The translations under genes and the position numbers were made by a program. A DNA stretch of 30,874 nucleotides. It comes from JAGQLF01 sp964635995 (GTDB lineage Bacteria > Patescibacteriota > Dojkabacteria > J137). The stretch spans positions 1 to 30,874 of the forward strand of contig CAZWRA010000015.1 in the NCBI GenBank assembly GCA_964635995.1. The letters run 5' to 3'. The first letter of the stretch is position 1. Every line of letters begins with the position of its first letter. Under the pieces are notes generated by a model. It did not search any database and was not told where the DNA came from. It saw only the letters and a program-made list of their open reading frames with translations. Of this stretch, positions 1 to 7,758 are shown piece by piece.

Positions 1-181
1 GCTTACGACACTATGGGGTCCGGGGGATTCTCCGTCAAGCGTGCCCTATAGCTAGACATGAGAATTCCCCGGGACTTTTTGCATACTTTTTGGTCACAAA
101 AAGTATGAAAGAAAAACAGCATAACATCACGCCGGACTTAATACGGCACCTTGACACTGAAATAAATTCTGGGTGACGTAC
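1..181. other. Gene-free stretch with three inverted repeats
   Basis: No convincing ORF. The base composition is visibly richer in G+C than the rest of the window. Three inverted repeats are visible: a long one whose arms are 18-32 and 60-75 (near-perfect, one bulged base); a perfect 11-bp stem at 82-92/97-107 with loop GTCA; and a short GCCG/CGGC stem at 131-134/144-147. This could be part of a structured RNA cut by the window edge or a repeat element. I could not match it to rRNA, tRNA, tmRNA or RNase P RNA by eye. Confidence 0.4.
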
Positions 182-211
182 AAAAAAATCATCCCGCTAA
201 TGCGGGATGAT
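182..211 (-). terminator. Strong intrinsic terminator (minus strand)
   Basis: Perfect 10-bp stem ATCATCCCGC (188-197) / GCGGGATGAT (202-211) with loop TAAT. The A-run at 182-187 reads as a U-tract after the stem on the minus strand. It probably gives final termination of the sortase transcript. A further perfect hairpin CTAATTTC-TTT-GAAATTAG lies at 243-261. Confidence 0.8.
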
Positions 212-286
212 CTATTCAACAAGTCTTAAATTGTTATTGTTGCTAATTTCTTTGAAATTAGATTAAATCAGCCTTTTCCTTAATCA

Positions 287-317
287 ACAAAAACCTTGGA
301 CCTTAGTCCAGGGTTTT
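287..317 (-). terminator. Intrinsic terminator directly after the small exported protein gene
   Basis: Stem ACCTTGGA (293-300) / TCCAGGGT (307-314) with one G-T pair, flanked by A-rich sequence on the left and T-rich on the right, so it could act on either strand. It abuts the stop codon at 318-320. Confidence 0.65.
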
Positions 318-611
318 TTATTTAACAAACTTTTGTTTTAAAAATGAACCGTTTGCAACTAATGCAAGTCCTGCTGCAAATACTGCAGCTGATGCTACTA
401 CAACTTCTGTACTCATATTTGGGTCCTCATCTTCTAATCCTAGAACTGGAACACAAATTCCATACTGGTTAATAACACATGGTTCACAAGGAATACCCTT
501 AACACCAGTTCCTGGCATACACTGTTGTGCATTACTTGCTTCTACTGTAGCTACTGCCATTGGTGAAAGTAATGCTACTGTTGTTATGATTGCTACTAAT
601 AATTTTTTCAT
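318..611 (-). CDS. Small exported Cys-containing protein, candidate sortase substrate
   Basis: 97 residues. An N-terminal signal peptide (MKKLLVAIITTVALLSPMAV, cleavage plausible after the Ala residues near 21-26) is followed by a short mature region with four cysteines (C31, C42, C45, C53; PCEPC motif). An acidic stretch follows (LEDEDPNMSTE), then a hydrophobic segment at about residues 70-87 and the basic tail FLKQKFVK. Signal peptide, hydrophobic stretch and positive tail are the layout of a sortase sorting signal, but there is no LPXTG; the equivalent position reads DPNMSTE. It lies 54 bases downstream of the sortase gene on the same strand. I infer a substrate or small pilin-like surface protein. 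Alternatively it is simply a bitopic membrane protein. The protein family itself is unrecognised. Confidence 0.75.
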   Translation of the reverse strand: MKKLLVAIITTVALLSPMAVATVEASNAQQCMPGTGVKGIPCEPCVINQYGICVPVLGLEDEDPNMSTEVVVASAAVFAAGLALVANGSFLKQKFVK

Positions 612-665
612 ATAATGATTGATAATATATTTTAATTATATAATAAGTATATTAAAAAGTCAATA

Positions 666-1304
666 TTAAATCTTCTCTGCGTATACAAATACTCTTTGTG
701 GTGAGTGGTAACTCTGACAAGTCATAAGTATTAAATCATCAATTCTACTTACCTCACTATTTATTTCAGTATGAATAACTCTATACTTATATTCTTCTCC
801 AAACCATGTTAATTTAATCTCTTGACCTACCTTTACTTCAGGCAGATTTAGAAATAAATTCTGCTTTCTGTATTCCCAAGATAAATGATCTTCTCCCCAT
901 CTGTGTGCTGCTAAGACAATTGGATCAGAATTTCTATCTGGAGCTCCATGATAAGGCATTCTCCATACTCTCTTATCTAGAGCCTGAACACCTGTCTGGT
1001 TTTCCCAAATTGTTGTATCTACTCCGATTGAAGGAATTACTAATCTATTCCCAAACTCACCAGCATCAGTTGGAACATCAAAAACATGATAATCTTCAAT
1101 TACTGTTGTATCATTTTTTGTAGTATCTGTTAGAACCTGCGTTCCAGTAATAATTTCAGTTTCTCTTTCAGCATTCTCAGCAAAAACCTGTCTTGGTGTA
1201 AATATACCTGAAGCATACATTCCAAGAAAAGCCATAGGAGCTATAATAAGAATACCTCCTAATACAAGGTTTAATTGTGCTATTGTTTTAATTACTTTTT
1301 CCAT
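666..1304 (-). CDS. Class D/E-like sortase, membrane anchored
   Basis: 212 residues. An N-terminal transmembrane anchor (about 10-33) and a variable linker precede a sortase beta-barrel from about residue 86 (NRLVIPSIGVDTTIWENQTG). The catalytic triad is visible: His134 in VLAAHRWG, Cys196 in LILMTCQS, Arg204 in SPQRVFVY. The TLxTC-type cysteine motif appears as LMTC. Sortases cut a C-terminal sorting signal outside the membrane and transfer the protein to a surface nucleophile. The neighbour immediately downstream is a tiny protein with a sorting-signal-like C-terminus but no LPXTG, so substrate specificity may be unusual. A TATAAT box lies six bases before the ATG, suggesting a leaderless message. 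The family call is confident; the subclass is not. Confidence 0.92.
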   Translation of the reverse strand: MEKVIKTIAQLNLVLGGILIIAPMAFLGMYASGIFTPRQVFAENAERETEIITGTQVLTDTTKNDTTVIEDYHVFDVPTDAGEFGNRLVIPSIGVDTTIWENQTGVQALDKRVWRMPYHGAPDRNSDPIVLAAHRWGEDHLSWEYRKQNLFLNLPEVKVGQEIKLTWFGEEYKYRVIHTEINSEVSRIDDLILMTCQSYHSPQRVFVYAEKI

Positions 1305-1310
1305 TTTTAT

Positions 1311-1316
1311 ATTATA
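1311..1316 (-). promoter_or_regulatory. -10 box of the sortase gene, leaderless spacing
   Basis: On the minus strand TATAAT is followed by exactly six bases (ATAAAA) and then the sortase ATG. This places the expected transcription start at or next to the start codon. No good -35 is visible. Confidence 0.6.
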
Positions 1317-1376
1317 TCATGAGTACATATCAAATTAAAGATATAAAGCTCTATATACTTATATGACTGTATTTCT

Positions 1377-1404
1377 TTGTATTTAGTGACATCTTTTGTA
1401 AACT
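1377..1404 (+). promoter_or_regulatory. Promoter of the GT-C/TPR gene
   Basis: TTGTAT (1377-1382), a 16-base spacer, then TAAACT (1399-1404), six bases before the ATG at 1411. The spacing again predicts a leaderless transcript. Confidence 0.45.
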
Positions 1405-1410
1405 TAAAAT

Positions 1411-1599
1411 ATGAAAAAGCTTTTCAATTTTACACATAGAGATTTTGTAATTTATCTTTTTATAATAATTCTAATAATTATCCCATATTCTATCTTCTTA
1501 AATGCTGGTTTCATCTTTGATGATGATACATTTCTGGTATATAACAGACATGTGACAAAAAAGTTAGTGTTTTCGAATATTTTACGTCTCATGTTTTAG
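1411..1599 (+). pseudogene. N-terminal fragment of a GT-C/TPR membrane protein (frame broken)
   Basis: This piece holds the first transmembrane helix (about residues 12-32) and the acidic motif FIFDDDTFLVYN typical of the first lumenal loop of GT-C/PMT-like (TMTC-type) proteins. The frame is lost in a T-run at 1580-1583. One extra T there would restore it into frame 3 (ACG at 1584), which encodes THVLEGAGISSNFYRPIQ-like sequence including the family-typical YRP. The third piece resumes at 1687. Read as one gene, 1411-3015 would give roughly 535 residues. The apparent stop at 1597-1599 is therefore a product of the shift. It may be a real lesion, a phase-variable tract or a sequencing error. 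Confidence 0.7.
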
Positions 1600-1686
1600 A
1601 AGGTGCTGGCATTTCTAGTAATTTCTATCGACCTATTCAAATGATACTTTTCCGGATAATTTATTTAGTGTTTGGATTAAGCCCTT

Positions 1687-3015
1687 TTGTTTTTTCATTT
1701 AGTTCAAATAGTTATTCATACAATAAATGCAATTCTTGTATTAAATCTCTTAAATAGACTTAAATTCAATGAAAATATAACAATTATTAGTACACTTATA
1801 TTCGCTCTGCATCCTGTTCTAACTCAAGCAGTCAGTTATGTTTCTGGATTGGGTGATCCGCTTTACTTATTATTTCTATTAATAAGTATTCACTTATTTA
1901 TAATTCTTATAAAAACTGACAGGATTATTTATTGCTTTTTAGTTCCTATATTCTTATTACTTTCAGTTTTATCTAAAGAGACAGGAGTAATAGGCTTTCT
2001 TGTTATTAGTGCTATTTATCTCTATTTATCAAAAAATAAATATAAAATTAATAAGCCAACTTTAACAATTCTAGCAGCAGGAAAACTATCTCTAATCTAC
2101 TTAATTTTAAGATTTACAGTTTTAAGTTTTAATGAAACTGGAACTCTTACTATTTATTCAAATGCCTATACTGAAAGTTTAGTTATTAGATTAATTACAT
2201 TTATCTCAATACTTTGGGACTATTTTGTTCTCATATTCATTCCAAAAGATCTTTATTACGAAAAACCTTATTTTGCATACAATACTATTTTGTCCATAAG
2301 GTTTATATTCGGATTTATATTAATTTTATTGAGTCTCTGGTTTTCATATCGATCTTATAAAAAAGGAACCGCTTTATGGCTTGGTATATGTTTTTTCTGG
2401 GTTTTTTTATTGCCAGTAACTGGAATAGTGCCATTAAATGCTATGTATCTTGAACATTGGCTTTATGGAGCGTTTATTGGAATAGCAATTATAGTAGCAA
2501 CTATCCTACAAAAAATAATGAATGAAGAGAATAAAAAGATTATATATGTAGCTGTAGCAATAATATTATTACTATTCTCTTTTAGAACTTTTTCAAGAAA
2601 TATTGAGTGGGGTGATCATATAAAATTCTACTCAAATGGGATTAGTTATAATCAAAACTCAGCGAGAATTTATAATAATCTTGCAATGGCACTAGCTCGA
2701 GAAGAGAGGCATGACGAGGCGATTAATCATTATCTGAGAGCAATTAAACTCTTTGATGTATATCCTCAGACACACTATAATCTTTCAAATTCTTATTTCG
2801 AAAAGGGTGAAACAGAAAAGGCTATCGAATCCTTATATAAATCATTAAAAATTGATCCAAATTTTATTTACTCTCATTATTCACTCTATAACTTCTTTCA
2901 TAGAAATAACTTTGATTTACAGGCAGACAGGATGAGAGAGTTAATAAATAAAATAGAAAATGGAGGTGTTGTAACAATCGAAGAAGTTGAGAATGCATTA
3001 ACTGTTCAGGAATAA
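1687..3015 (+). CDS. GT-C fold glycosyltransferase-like multi-pass protein with C-terminal TPRs (main part)
   Basis: 442 residues from a nominal TTG start that is almost certainly internal, because the true N-terminus is encoded from 1411 in other frames. About nine hydrophobic segments follow, with the family-typical stretch HPVLTQAVSYVSGLGDPLYL (compare HPVxTExVxYIxGRxDxL of TMTC/DUF1736-type proteins). TPR helices begin at about residue 325 (NNLAMALAREERHDEAINHYLRA, then a second copy HYNLSNSYFEKGETEKAIES). Family members are GT-C sugar transferases or O-mannosylation factors using lipid-linked donors; the substrate here is unknown. The frame enters at a T-run (1690-1695) that carries one T too many relative to the upstream frame. 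The 3' end overlaps rsmE tail-to-tail by 18 bases. Confidence 0.8.
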   Translation: MFFHLVQIVIHTINAILVLNLLNRLKFNENITIISTLIFALHPVLTQAVSYVSGLGDPLYLLFLLISIHLFIILIKTDRIIYCFLVPIFLLLSVLSKETGVIGFLVISAIYLYLSKNKYKINKPTLTILAAGKLSLIYLILRFTVLSFNETGTLTIYSNAYTESLVIRLITFISILWDYFVLIFIPKDLYYEKPYFAYNTILSIRFIFGFILILLSLWFSYRSYKKGTALWLGICFFWVFLLPVTGIVPLNAMYLEHWLYGAFIGIAIIVATILQKIMNEENKKIIYVAVAIILLLFSFRTFSRNIEWGDHIKFYSNGISYNQNSARIYNNLAMALAREERHDEAINHYLRAIKLFDVYPQTHYNLSNSYFEKGETEKAIESLYKSLKIDPNFIYSHYSLYNFFHRNNFDLQADRMRELINKIENGGVVTIEEVENALTVQE

Positions 3016-3747
3016 AGTAGTAGACCCACAGGCTAGTATCGCAGCCGTCTCTGATCTTAATACTGAATCTGTAAGCTTTACTAGTTTTAAGTTCTTAATA
3101 GATTTAAATTTCTCAATTTCAGTTTTTGAAAAGCCACCTTCAGTTCCTACGATCAATGCTACTTTTCCTCCATCGTAAGTCTTTATAATATTTAATACAT
3201 CTATTAATGGAGTTCTTTCTTGTTCTTCAGTTGTGAATAGAAGAATATGGTCATATTCATTCAGAACTTGTTCAATATCTTCTATAGTCAGAGGGCTTTG
3301 AATAGCAGGGATATCTATACGCTCTGATTGCTTGCATGCAGAAATTACAATACTTTCCCACCTTTCTAGCTTCCCTTCAATTTTTTCCTCTAATTTAACA
3401 ACGGAATATTCTGTAAACAAAGGATAAATACTTTTTATGCCAATTTCTGTAACTTTCTCAAGAATTTCTTCAAAGCTTTTAGCTTTAGATAGTCCTTGGA
3501 TTAAATCAATTTGAAAGGGTTTATCAATACTATCTGCAACTATTTCAATAATTTCAGCCATAACAGCTTCCCTAGAAACTAGTTTTAATATAGCTCTGAA
3601 CTCTTTAAAGCCATTAAACAAAATCACTTCGTCATTTTTCTTTAAACGAAGTGATTTCAAAATATGAGTTGCTTCAAAGTCGGGCAGCTTTACGCTAGAC
3701 CCGACTCTTAAATTTTCTCTTTCTGAATAAAATCTGTATTCTCTCAA
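2998..3747 (-). CDS. rsmE: 16S rRNA (uracil-1498-N3)-methyltransferase RsmE
   Basis: 249 residues, the normal length for RsmE, a SPOUT-class enzyme that uses SAM to methylate U1498 in helix 44 of 16S rRNA. It has an N-terminal PUA-like part (MREYRFYSERE to about 70) and then the SPOUT domain with the family motifs KVTEIGI, ERWESIVISACKQSER, the SAM-loop LIVGTEGGFSKTE and the knot motif LRSETAAILA. The start is TTG, one base beyond the upstream stop, so translation is probably coupled. No Shine-Dalgarno is visible. It is the downstream partner of the permuted DsbA-like gene and overlaps the convergent GT-C gene by 18 bases. Confidence 0.95.
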   Translation of the reverse strand: MREYRFYSERENLRVGSSVKLPDFEATHILKSLRLKKNDEVILFNGFKEFRAILKLVSREAVMAEIIEIVADSIDKPFQIDLIQGLSKAKSFEEILEKVTEIGIKSIYPLFTEYSVVKLEEKIEGKLERWESIVISACKQSERIDIPAIQSPLTIEDIEQVLNEYDHILLFTTEEQERTPLIDVLNIIKTYDGGKVALIVGTEGGFSKTEIEKFKSIKNLKLVKLTDSVLRSETAAILACGSTTLFLNS

Positions 3748-3748
3748 A

Positions 3749-4486
3749 TTAGTTAGTTGTTTCTTCTGTAGTATTTTCTACTGTTTCCTCTGGAGTTGCA
3801 ACATCCTGATTCTCTGTAGGAGTTTCATCAGTCGGCGTTTCTTCAATAATTGACTCTAGGGTTTCTTCTACACTACCTTCATTTAATAACTCATTTAACT
3901 GTTCATTAACCTGTCCCGATTCTGACTCAAAAATAGCCTTACTCATTTCGAAATATTTATCCTGTTCTCTTGCAGCTTCAGCAGCGTATGCATATCTTCG
4001 AGCTAATTGGTGATTATCTAAAGGGAAATGATAGTGCTCAACAACTAAATCTGCTCCAAATTCAGCTTCAGCAAAATATGGAACTGGAAAGAAATTAGCA
4101 CAAAATGGACATTGATAGTCCTCAAAAATCTGCAATGTTATAGGTAACTCAGCAGCATTATCTATTTTATCTGAGATGATTTCTCTAAATGCTGCGTAGT
4201 CAGCGGTAGTGTCTATTTTTTCACCATTAATAAATGCTGAAGGAGTTGCATTAACTCCTAATTCTTCTGCAAATCTAATATCTTCAGCAACTCTACTTCT
4301 TACTTCATCATTACTATAATCTTCAAAGAATTTATCTCCATCCATTCCAACACTTTCAGCTAAAGTTATTAGCTCTCTCTCAAAGCTAGTTGGTTGTCCT
4401 TGTCTAGAAAACACTAATATCCCAAGGAACCCAAGGCCCAATACAAGTGTGCCTACTATAAACAAAGTACTCGAATTTTTACCCAT
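3749..4486 (-). CDS. DsbA-family thiol-disulfide oxidoreductase with swapped (circularly permuted) halves
   Basis: 245 residues. A membrane anchor at about 8-27 is followed by what is normally the C-terminal half of a DsbA/BdbD domain: a helix (RELITLAESVGMDGDKFFED), the cis-proline loop GVNATPSAFINGEKI (Pro82) and a last helix (YAAFREIISDKI, ends about 109). Only then comes the normally N-terminal half: strand PITLQIFEDYQ, active site CPFC (126-129), and the strand and helices HYHFPLDNHQLARRYAYAAEA up to about 203. A low-complexity Glu/Thr tail follows. All parts needed for one thioredoxin fold are present but in reversed order. It probably catalyses disulfide formation or isomerisation outside the membrane. 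Alternatives are a decayed tandem repeat or an assembly error. Confidence 0.85.
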   Translation of the reverse strand: MGKNSSTLFIVGTLVLGLGFLGILVFSRQGQPTSFERELITLAESVGMDGDKFFEDYSNDEVRSRVAEDIRFAEELGVNATPSAFINGEKIDTTADYAAFREIISDKIDNAAELPITLQIFEDYQCPFCANFFPVPYFAEAEFGADLVVEHYHFPLDNHQLARRYAYAAEAAREQDKYFEMSKAIFESESGQVNEQLNELLNEGSVEETLESIIEETPTDETPTENQDVATPEETVENTTEETTN

Positions 4487-4544
4487 TTTAAAAAAATAAA
4501 ATATAAATTAATAAGATGGTTTTAAGCATTTTATATTATCATGC

Positions 4545-5651
4545 TCACGTAAATTTAGTATAAATTTTCAGAAGTTTTGGAGCAATATAATTTATTGAGT
4601 ATTTTTCAGAAGCTTCTCTTCCTTTTTGTATTATTGAATCAATGTTATTCATTGTTTTAAGTTTTTTCAGTAAATCTATAAGTTCAGAACTATTATTAAC
4701 AATAAATCCATTTTCTCCATTAATTAAATATTCTTTAACCCCAAATGTATTACTTGATATTAATAAAAGTCCTTGTGACATTGCTTCTAAACCTACGATT
4801 CCGAATGATTCTCTAATACTTGGAAGAATGAAAATATCCTGAGCCTTACAAACTTCAATAAATTCAGTACTACTATCATAAGGTTTATTAATTATCTTTA
4901 AATTATCAGTCTCTTCTATGCCATTTAATGATTTATCCTGATGTGGACCAAAAATTGTAAATACATAATCTTTATTTTTCTTTGAAGCTTCTACAATCCA
5001 GTCAGCTCTTTTTACTTTCTCAATTCTGCCCATATATAAGGCATTAATAAGCCTTCCTAATTTTAATATTGGTTTATTTTCTAGAAATTCACTATCTAAA
5101 CCATTTGGAACAACAGAAATTTTCTTAACAGGAGCCAACCTTCTTTTTAAGAAAGGTACTTCCCAGTTTGCAACTGTAATAATATGATCATACATTCTAA
5201 GCTCCCACCATCCAATAAATATATCGTAAAGAATGTCTATAAGTTTTAAAAAGACCGATCTTCTTGGATCTTTTCTAAATGGACCATGAGTAGTAATAAG
5301 TATCTTTTTTTTATTTATCTTGGCCCATAATAGCCCCTGAATACAGTGTGGATGTCTGTAACCATGAACATGAATAACATCAGGATTTAGTTGATTTAGC
5401 TTGTTCCAGAAAAAAAAGAACATAGAAGTTCCTCCTAGTTTAAACCTTACAGGAAATCTAAAAATCTTAGTACCATTGTACTCACCTTCAAAAGGAAGTG
5501 TTTCAGAAGTACCTTTTTTTATGTTTGAAGAGAAGACAGTAATGTTATTTTGTTTACCCAGAATTTCAATATCTTGAGAAACACGTTTCAAAATTCCGCA
5601 TCGAGAAGGGAAGGAGTATGGAGCTATGATTAAGATTTCACCCATGAACAT
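4545..5651 (-). CDS. GT4-family (GT-B fold) glycosyltransferase
   Basis: 368 residues, typical for GT4. The N-terminal Rossmann half starts EILIIAPYSFPSRCGI and contains NPDVIHVHGYRHPHC. The C-terminal half has VPNGLDSEFL, LYMGRIEKVKR and the donor-binding E-x7-E motif in RESFGIVGLEAMSQG, then NGENGFIV. Such enzymes transfer a sugar from a nucleotide-sugar donor to lipid, glycan or protein acceptors on the cytoplasmic side; donor and acceptor cannot be read from sequence. Two in-frame ATGs (residues 1 and 3) are possible starts. The gene stops with TGA, which argues against UGA recoding. A TATAAT lies at 5667-5672 on the minus strand, so it may have its own promoter. Confidence 0.93.
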   Translation of the reverse strand: MFMGEILIIAPYSFPSRCGILKRVSQDIEILGKQNNITVFSSNIKKGTSETLPFEGEYNGTKIFRFPVRFKLGGTSMFFFFWNKLNQLNPDVIHVHGYRHPHCIQGLLWAKINKKKILITTHGPFRKDPRRSVFLKLIDILYDIFIGWWELRMYDHIITVANWEVPFLKRRLAPVKKISVVPNGLDSEFLENKPILKLGRLINALYMGRIEKVKRADWIVEASKKNKDYVFTIFGPHQDKSLNGIEETDNLKIINKPYDSSTEFIEVCKAQDIFILPSIRESFGIVGLEAMSQGLLLISSNTFGVKEYLINGENGFIVNNSSELIDLLKKLKTMNNIDSIIQKGREASEKYSINYIAPKLLKIYTKFT

Positions 5652-5666
5652 AGTCTAAATGTTAGT

Positions 5667-5672
5667 ATTATA
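5667..5672 (-). promoter_or_regulatory. -10 box before the GT4 gene
   Basis: TATAAT on the minus strand, 15 bases before the ATG at 5651. No clear -35 is visible. Confidence 0.4.
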
Positions 5673-5703
5673 CATTTAGCTTGGAATAATAAACAGAGAA
5701 TGC

Positions 5704-6615
5704 TTATCCTTCGTTAAAAATTGAAGGATCAAGTTTCTCCATAACAATGAGCCTATAGAGAGGAATAGTTGTAATATCTCCGAATTCATCTAAGACCGGT
5801 TTACCAATTTCTTGTTCAACTAGCTCAATGCCTCGTTGTACTGTATGCCCTAAACCATTTGGCATATTTCTACTTAATACACGAACTATAGCTTTTCCAA
5901 AACCATTCTTAATTCCTGTATTACTTATGTGTGTGTTTAAATGAACTACATCTGTAAGGGTAAGTGCCTCACCATTAGGCAGATTTAAAGTGTGAGTCAT
6001 TGTAGCTCCCTCATTTATTAGTCCACCATTTGTAATTCTTTCAGTGTAATAATGATGTGCCGATTCAGGTCCACTTAAAATATTCTCAGGATTTAAACTA
6101 TAAATTATAAGTTTACCTCCAACTCTTAGTAACTTTGAAGATTCAGTTATTGCATTATCTAACTGCTCTGTTGTCATTACAGGATCTACGAAACACATTA
6201 CAACTTTATCGTAACTTCCTGCATCTTCTATGTCGTAAGTTCCTAATTGAGGTATTTGTGTAAAAATTACATTTTCTACTCCTTCTTCACTATTTCTCCT
6301 AATACCTTCTTCGATTGCTGCATGACTTGGCTCAAGCGCAAGAACATAAGAGGCTTTTGTTGCAATTGTTCTTGAGAAATTTCCAACATTGGAACCAATA
6401 TCTACTACTCTGTCACCTTCTTCAATAAAATTTTCTTGTATGACTAAATAACCAACTTTATCAGTTGGAATAGTACCTGAAAACTTAGCATATTCAATTG
6501 AAAGAACATCATTCCATTCAGTAACTCTAGGATGGGCATCTTCAACTCCGTTACCATTTAAATGGGTATGAGCAATAATAATACTATTATCATGTGTTGT
6601 TTGAGGGTCTGACAT
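5704..6615 (-). CDS. Class I SAM-dependent methyltransferase
   Basis: 303 residues. Rossmann-like methyltransferase core: GYLVIQENFIEEGDRVVDIG, with motif I VVDIGSNVGNFSR at about residues 71-83. The acidic end of strand 2 is VLALEPSHAA, and motif IV-like YDKVVMCFVDPV is followed by LLRVGGKLIIYSLNP. These features give SAM binding; the acceptor substrate is not evident. The C-terminal half is not recognised. It sits between a glycosyltransferase and a TrmB-like regulator, each with its own possible promoter, so there is no firm operon context. A TATAAT box is at 6650-6655 on the minus strand, about 35 bases before the ATG. Confidence 0.85.
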   Translation of the reverse strand: MSDPQTTHDNSIIIAHTHLNGNGVEDAHPRVTEWNDVLSIEYAKFSGTIPTDKVGYLVIQENFIEEGDRVVDIGSNVGNFSRTIATKASYVLALEPSHAAIEEGIRRNSEEGVENVIFTQIPQLGTYDIEDAGSYDKVVMCFVDPVMTTEQLDNAITESSKLLRVGGKLIIYSLNPENILSGPESAHHYYTERITNGGLINEGATMTHTLNLPNGEALTLTDVVHLNTHISNTGIKNGFGKAIVRVLSRNMPNGLGHTVQRGIELVEQEIGKPVLDEFGDITTIPLYRLIVMEKLDPSIFNEG

Positions 6616-6690
6616 TATTTTTTGGTAACAATACTATTTCCCTAAACAAATTATATCACGAGTTGCAAGAAAAATCAGCTTGTTTACAGA

Positions 6691-7467
6691 CTACGCTAAC
6701 ATATCCCAAAGAATGTCGAAGATTGCTTTAGAGTTTGTATAATAGTCAGGATTAATTATTACAGTGCCAGTTATTGAGTCACCAAAGTTAATCATAGCAA
6801 CTTTACCATCATAAATTAACACATCAATAGAAGATAGATTTATGGAATTTTTTGAGATTCGAAATTCAAAATTTGAATTCGATGCATAATCAGAACCTTT
6901 AGCAATAGATTCATGAGATTCATCAATAATCTCTCTAATCAATTTTGATTGGTTTTTAGACTGCGCCTCTTTGAATAATTGGGCATTATCCGGGAATGTC
7001 TCAGAAACAGCTTTTAGATTAACATACGATCTTAACTCATCTGCCTCAAAAGCTTCTTTATATATCAACATAGCGTTATCCTTACCTTCATAATACTTTA
7101 CATCTATAATATTTTTCTCTTTAGCCTCTGGAACCATTTGATTAATTCGATCAATAACACCTGGAAGATTTTCTTCAAGCTTCTTCATTCTCCACTTCTT
7201 CTTATCCATTAAGAATTTAAGCTTTTCAGGATCTTCAGCAACAACCATTCTTCTCTCACCGTAATTAGTTTGACTAACTAAACCTTTTTTAATAAGTTCT
7301 TCAACATTATTATGAGTCGTAGACCTCTTTATCCCCGTTTCTCTAGCCAAGTTCATAATTGTATTTGGACCAGTCTTTAAAAGTGTTAAATAAATAACAA
7401 CTTCTCTTTCGCTTAAAGTGAATTCTTCTAGGAATTCTTGTATGTGTTTATCTAATTTAACTTTCAT
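6691..7467 (-). CDS. TrmB-family transcriptional regulator
   Basis: 258 residues. The N-terminal winged helix-turn-helix (about 12-75) has the TrmB pattern FTLSEREVVIYLTLLKTG, then NLARETGIKRSTTHNNVEELIKKGLV. A coiled-coil-like linker (KKWRMKKLEENLPGVIDRI) leads into a C-terminal ligand or effector domain (about 120-258) ending in the typical YDGKVAMINFGD and IFDILWDM motifs. TrmB-like proteins sense sugars or other metabolites in archaea and are found in some bacteria; no ligand can be named here. The promoter region upstream carries three copies of TCAATTGG, two of them flanking the -10 box, so autoregulation is likely. Confidence 0.88.
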   Translation of the reverse strand: MKVKLDKHIQEFLEEFTLSEREVVIYLTLLKTGPNTIMNLARETGIKRSTTHNNVEELIKKGLVSQTNYGERRMVVAEDPEKLKFLMDKKKWRMKKLEENLPGVIDRINQMVPEAKEKNIIDVKYYEGKDNAMLIYKEAFEADELRSYVNLKAVSETFPDNAQLFKEAQSKNQSKLIREIIDESHESIAKGSDYASNSNFEFRISKNSINLSSIDVLIYDGKVAMINFGDSITGTVIINPDYYTNSKAIFDILWDMLA

Positions 7468-7500
7468 AAAATGTTAATAAATATACGTTATTTGTCATTT

Positions 7501-7546
7501 TCAATTGGACATAACAGAATTATACCACCAATTGAGCCTATGTAAA
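7501..7546 (-). promoter_or_regulatory. Promoter and operator-like dyad of the TrmB-type gene
   Basis: On the minus strand, TTTACA (7541-7546), a 16-base spacer and TATAAT (7519-7524) form a good promoter. TCAATTGG (7501-7508) and its inverted copy CCAATTGA (7528-7535) flank the -10 box. A further CCAATTGA at 7577-7584 is joined to the small palindrome TTGGT-GAT-ACCAA (7568-7580). Repeated sites around a regulator's own promoter suggest autoregulation. Confidence 0.55.
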
Positions 7547-7758
7547 AGAAATTTTACATATTTTATTTTGGTGATACCAATTGACATTGTTTTTATATTG
7601 TGCATTCTTATAGCTAAAACCAAAAATTACCTAAGAAAATTTTGCTGGTGTCATTTTATAATGACGCAGTATGCAGTATAACGTAGATATATAATTCTAA
7701 CAACATCTTCCAAGAGACCTGAGTGTCGTTATCAAATAGTAGAAACAGCCATCTCAGG
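7547..7758. other. Intergenic region between divergent genes
   Basis: No credible gene. Small structures: TTGGTGATACCAA (7568-7580), GTCATT/AATGAC around a TTAT loop near 7660-7675, a direct repeat GCAGTAT GCAGTAT near 7675-7690, and CCTGAG/CTCAGG arms near 7710-7758. Only tiny ORFs of six or seven codons occur, which I do not claim as genes. Confidence 0.4.

Noticed and set aside
4545..4547. UGA recoded as Gly, as in Gracilibacteria/Absconditabacteria
   Set aside because: TGA terminates the GT4 gene at the expected family length, and conserved glycines use GGN codons throughout.
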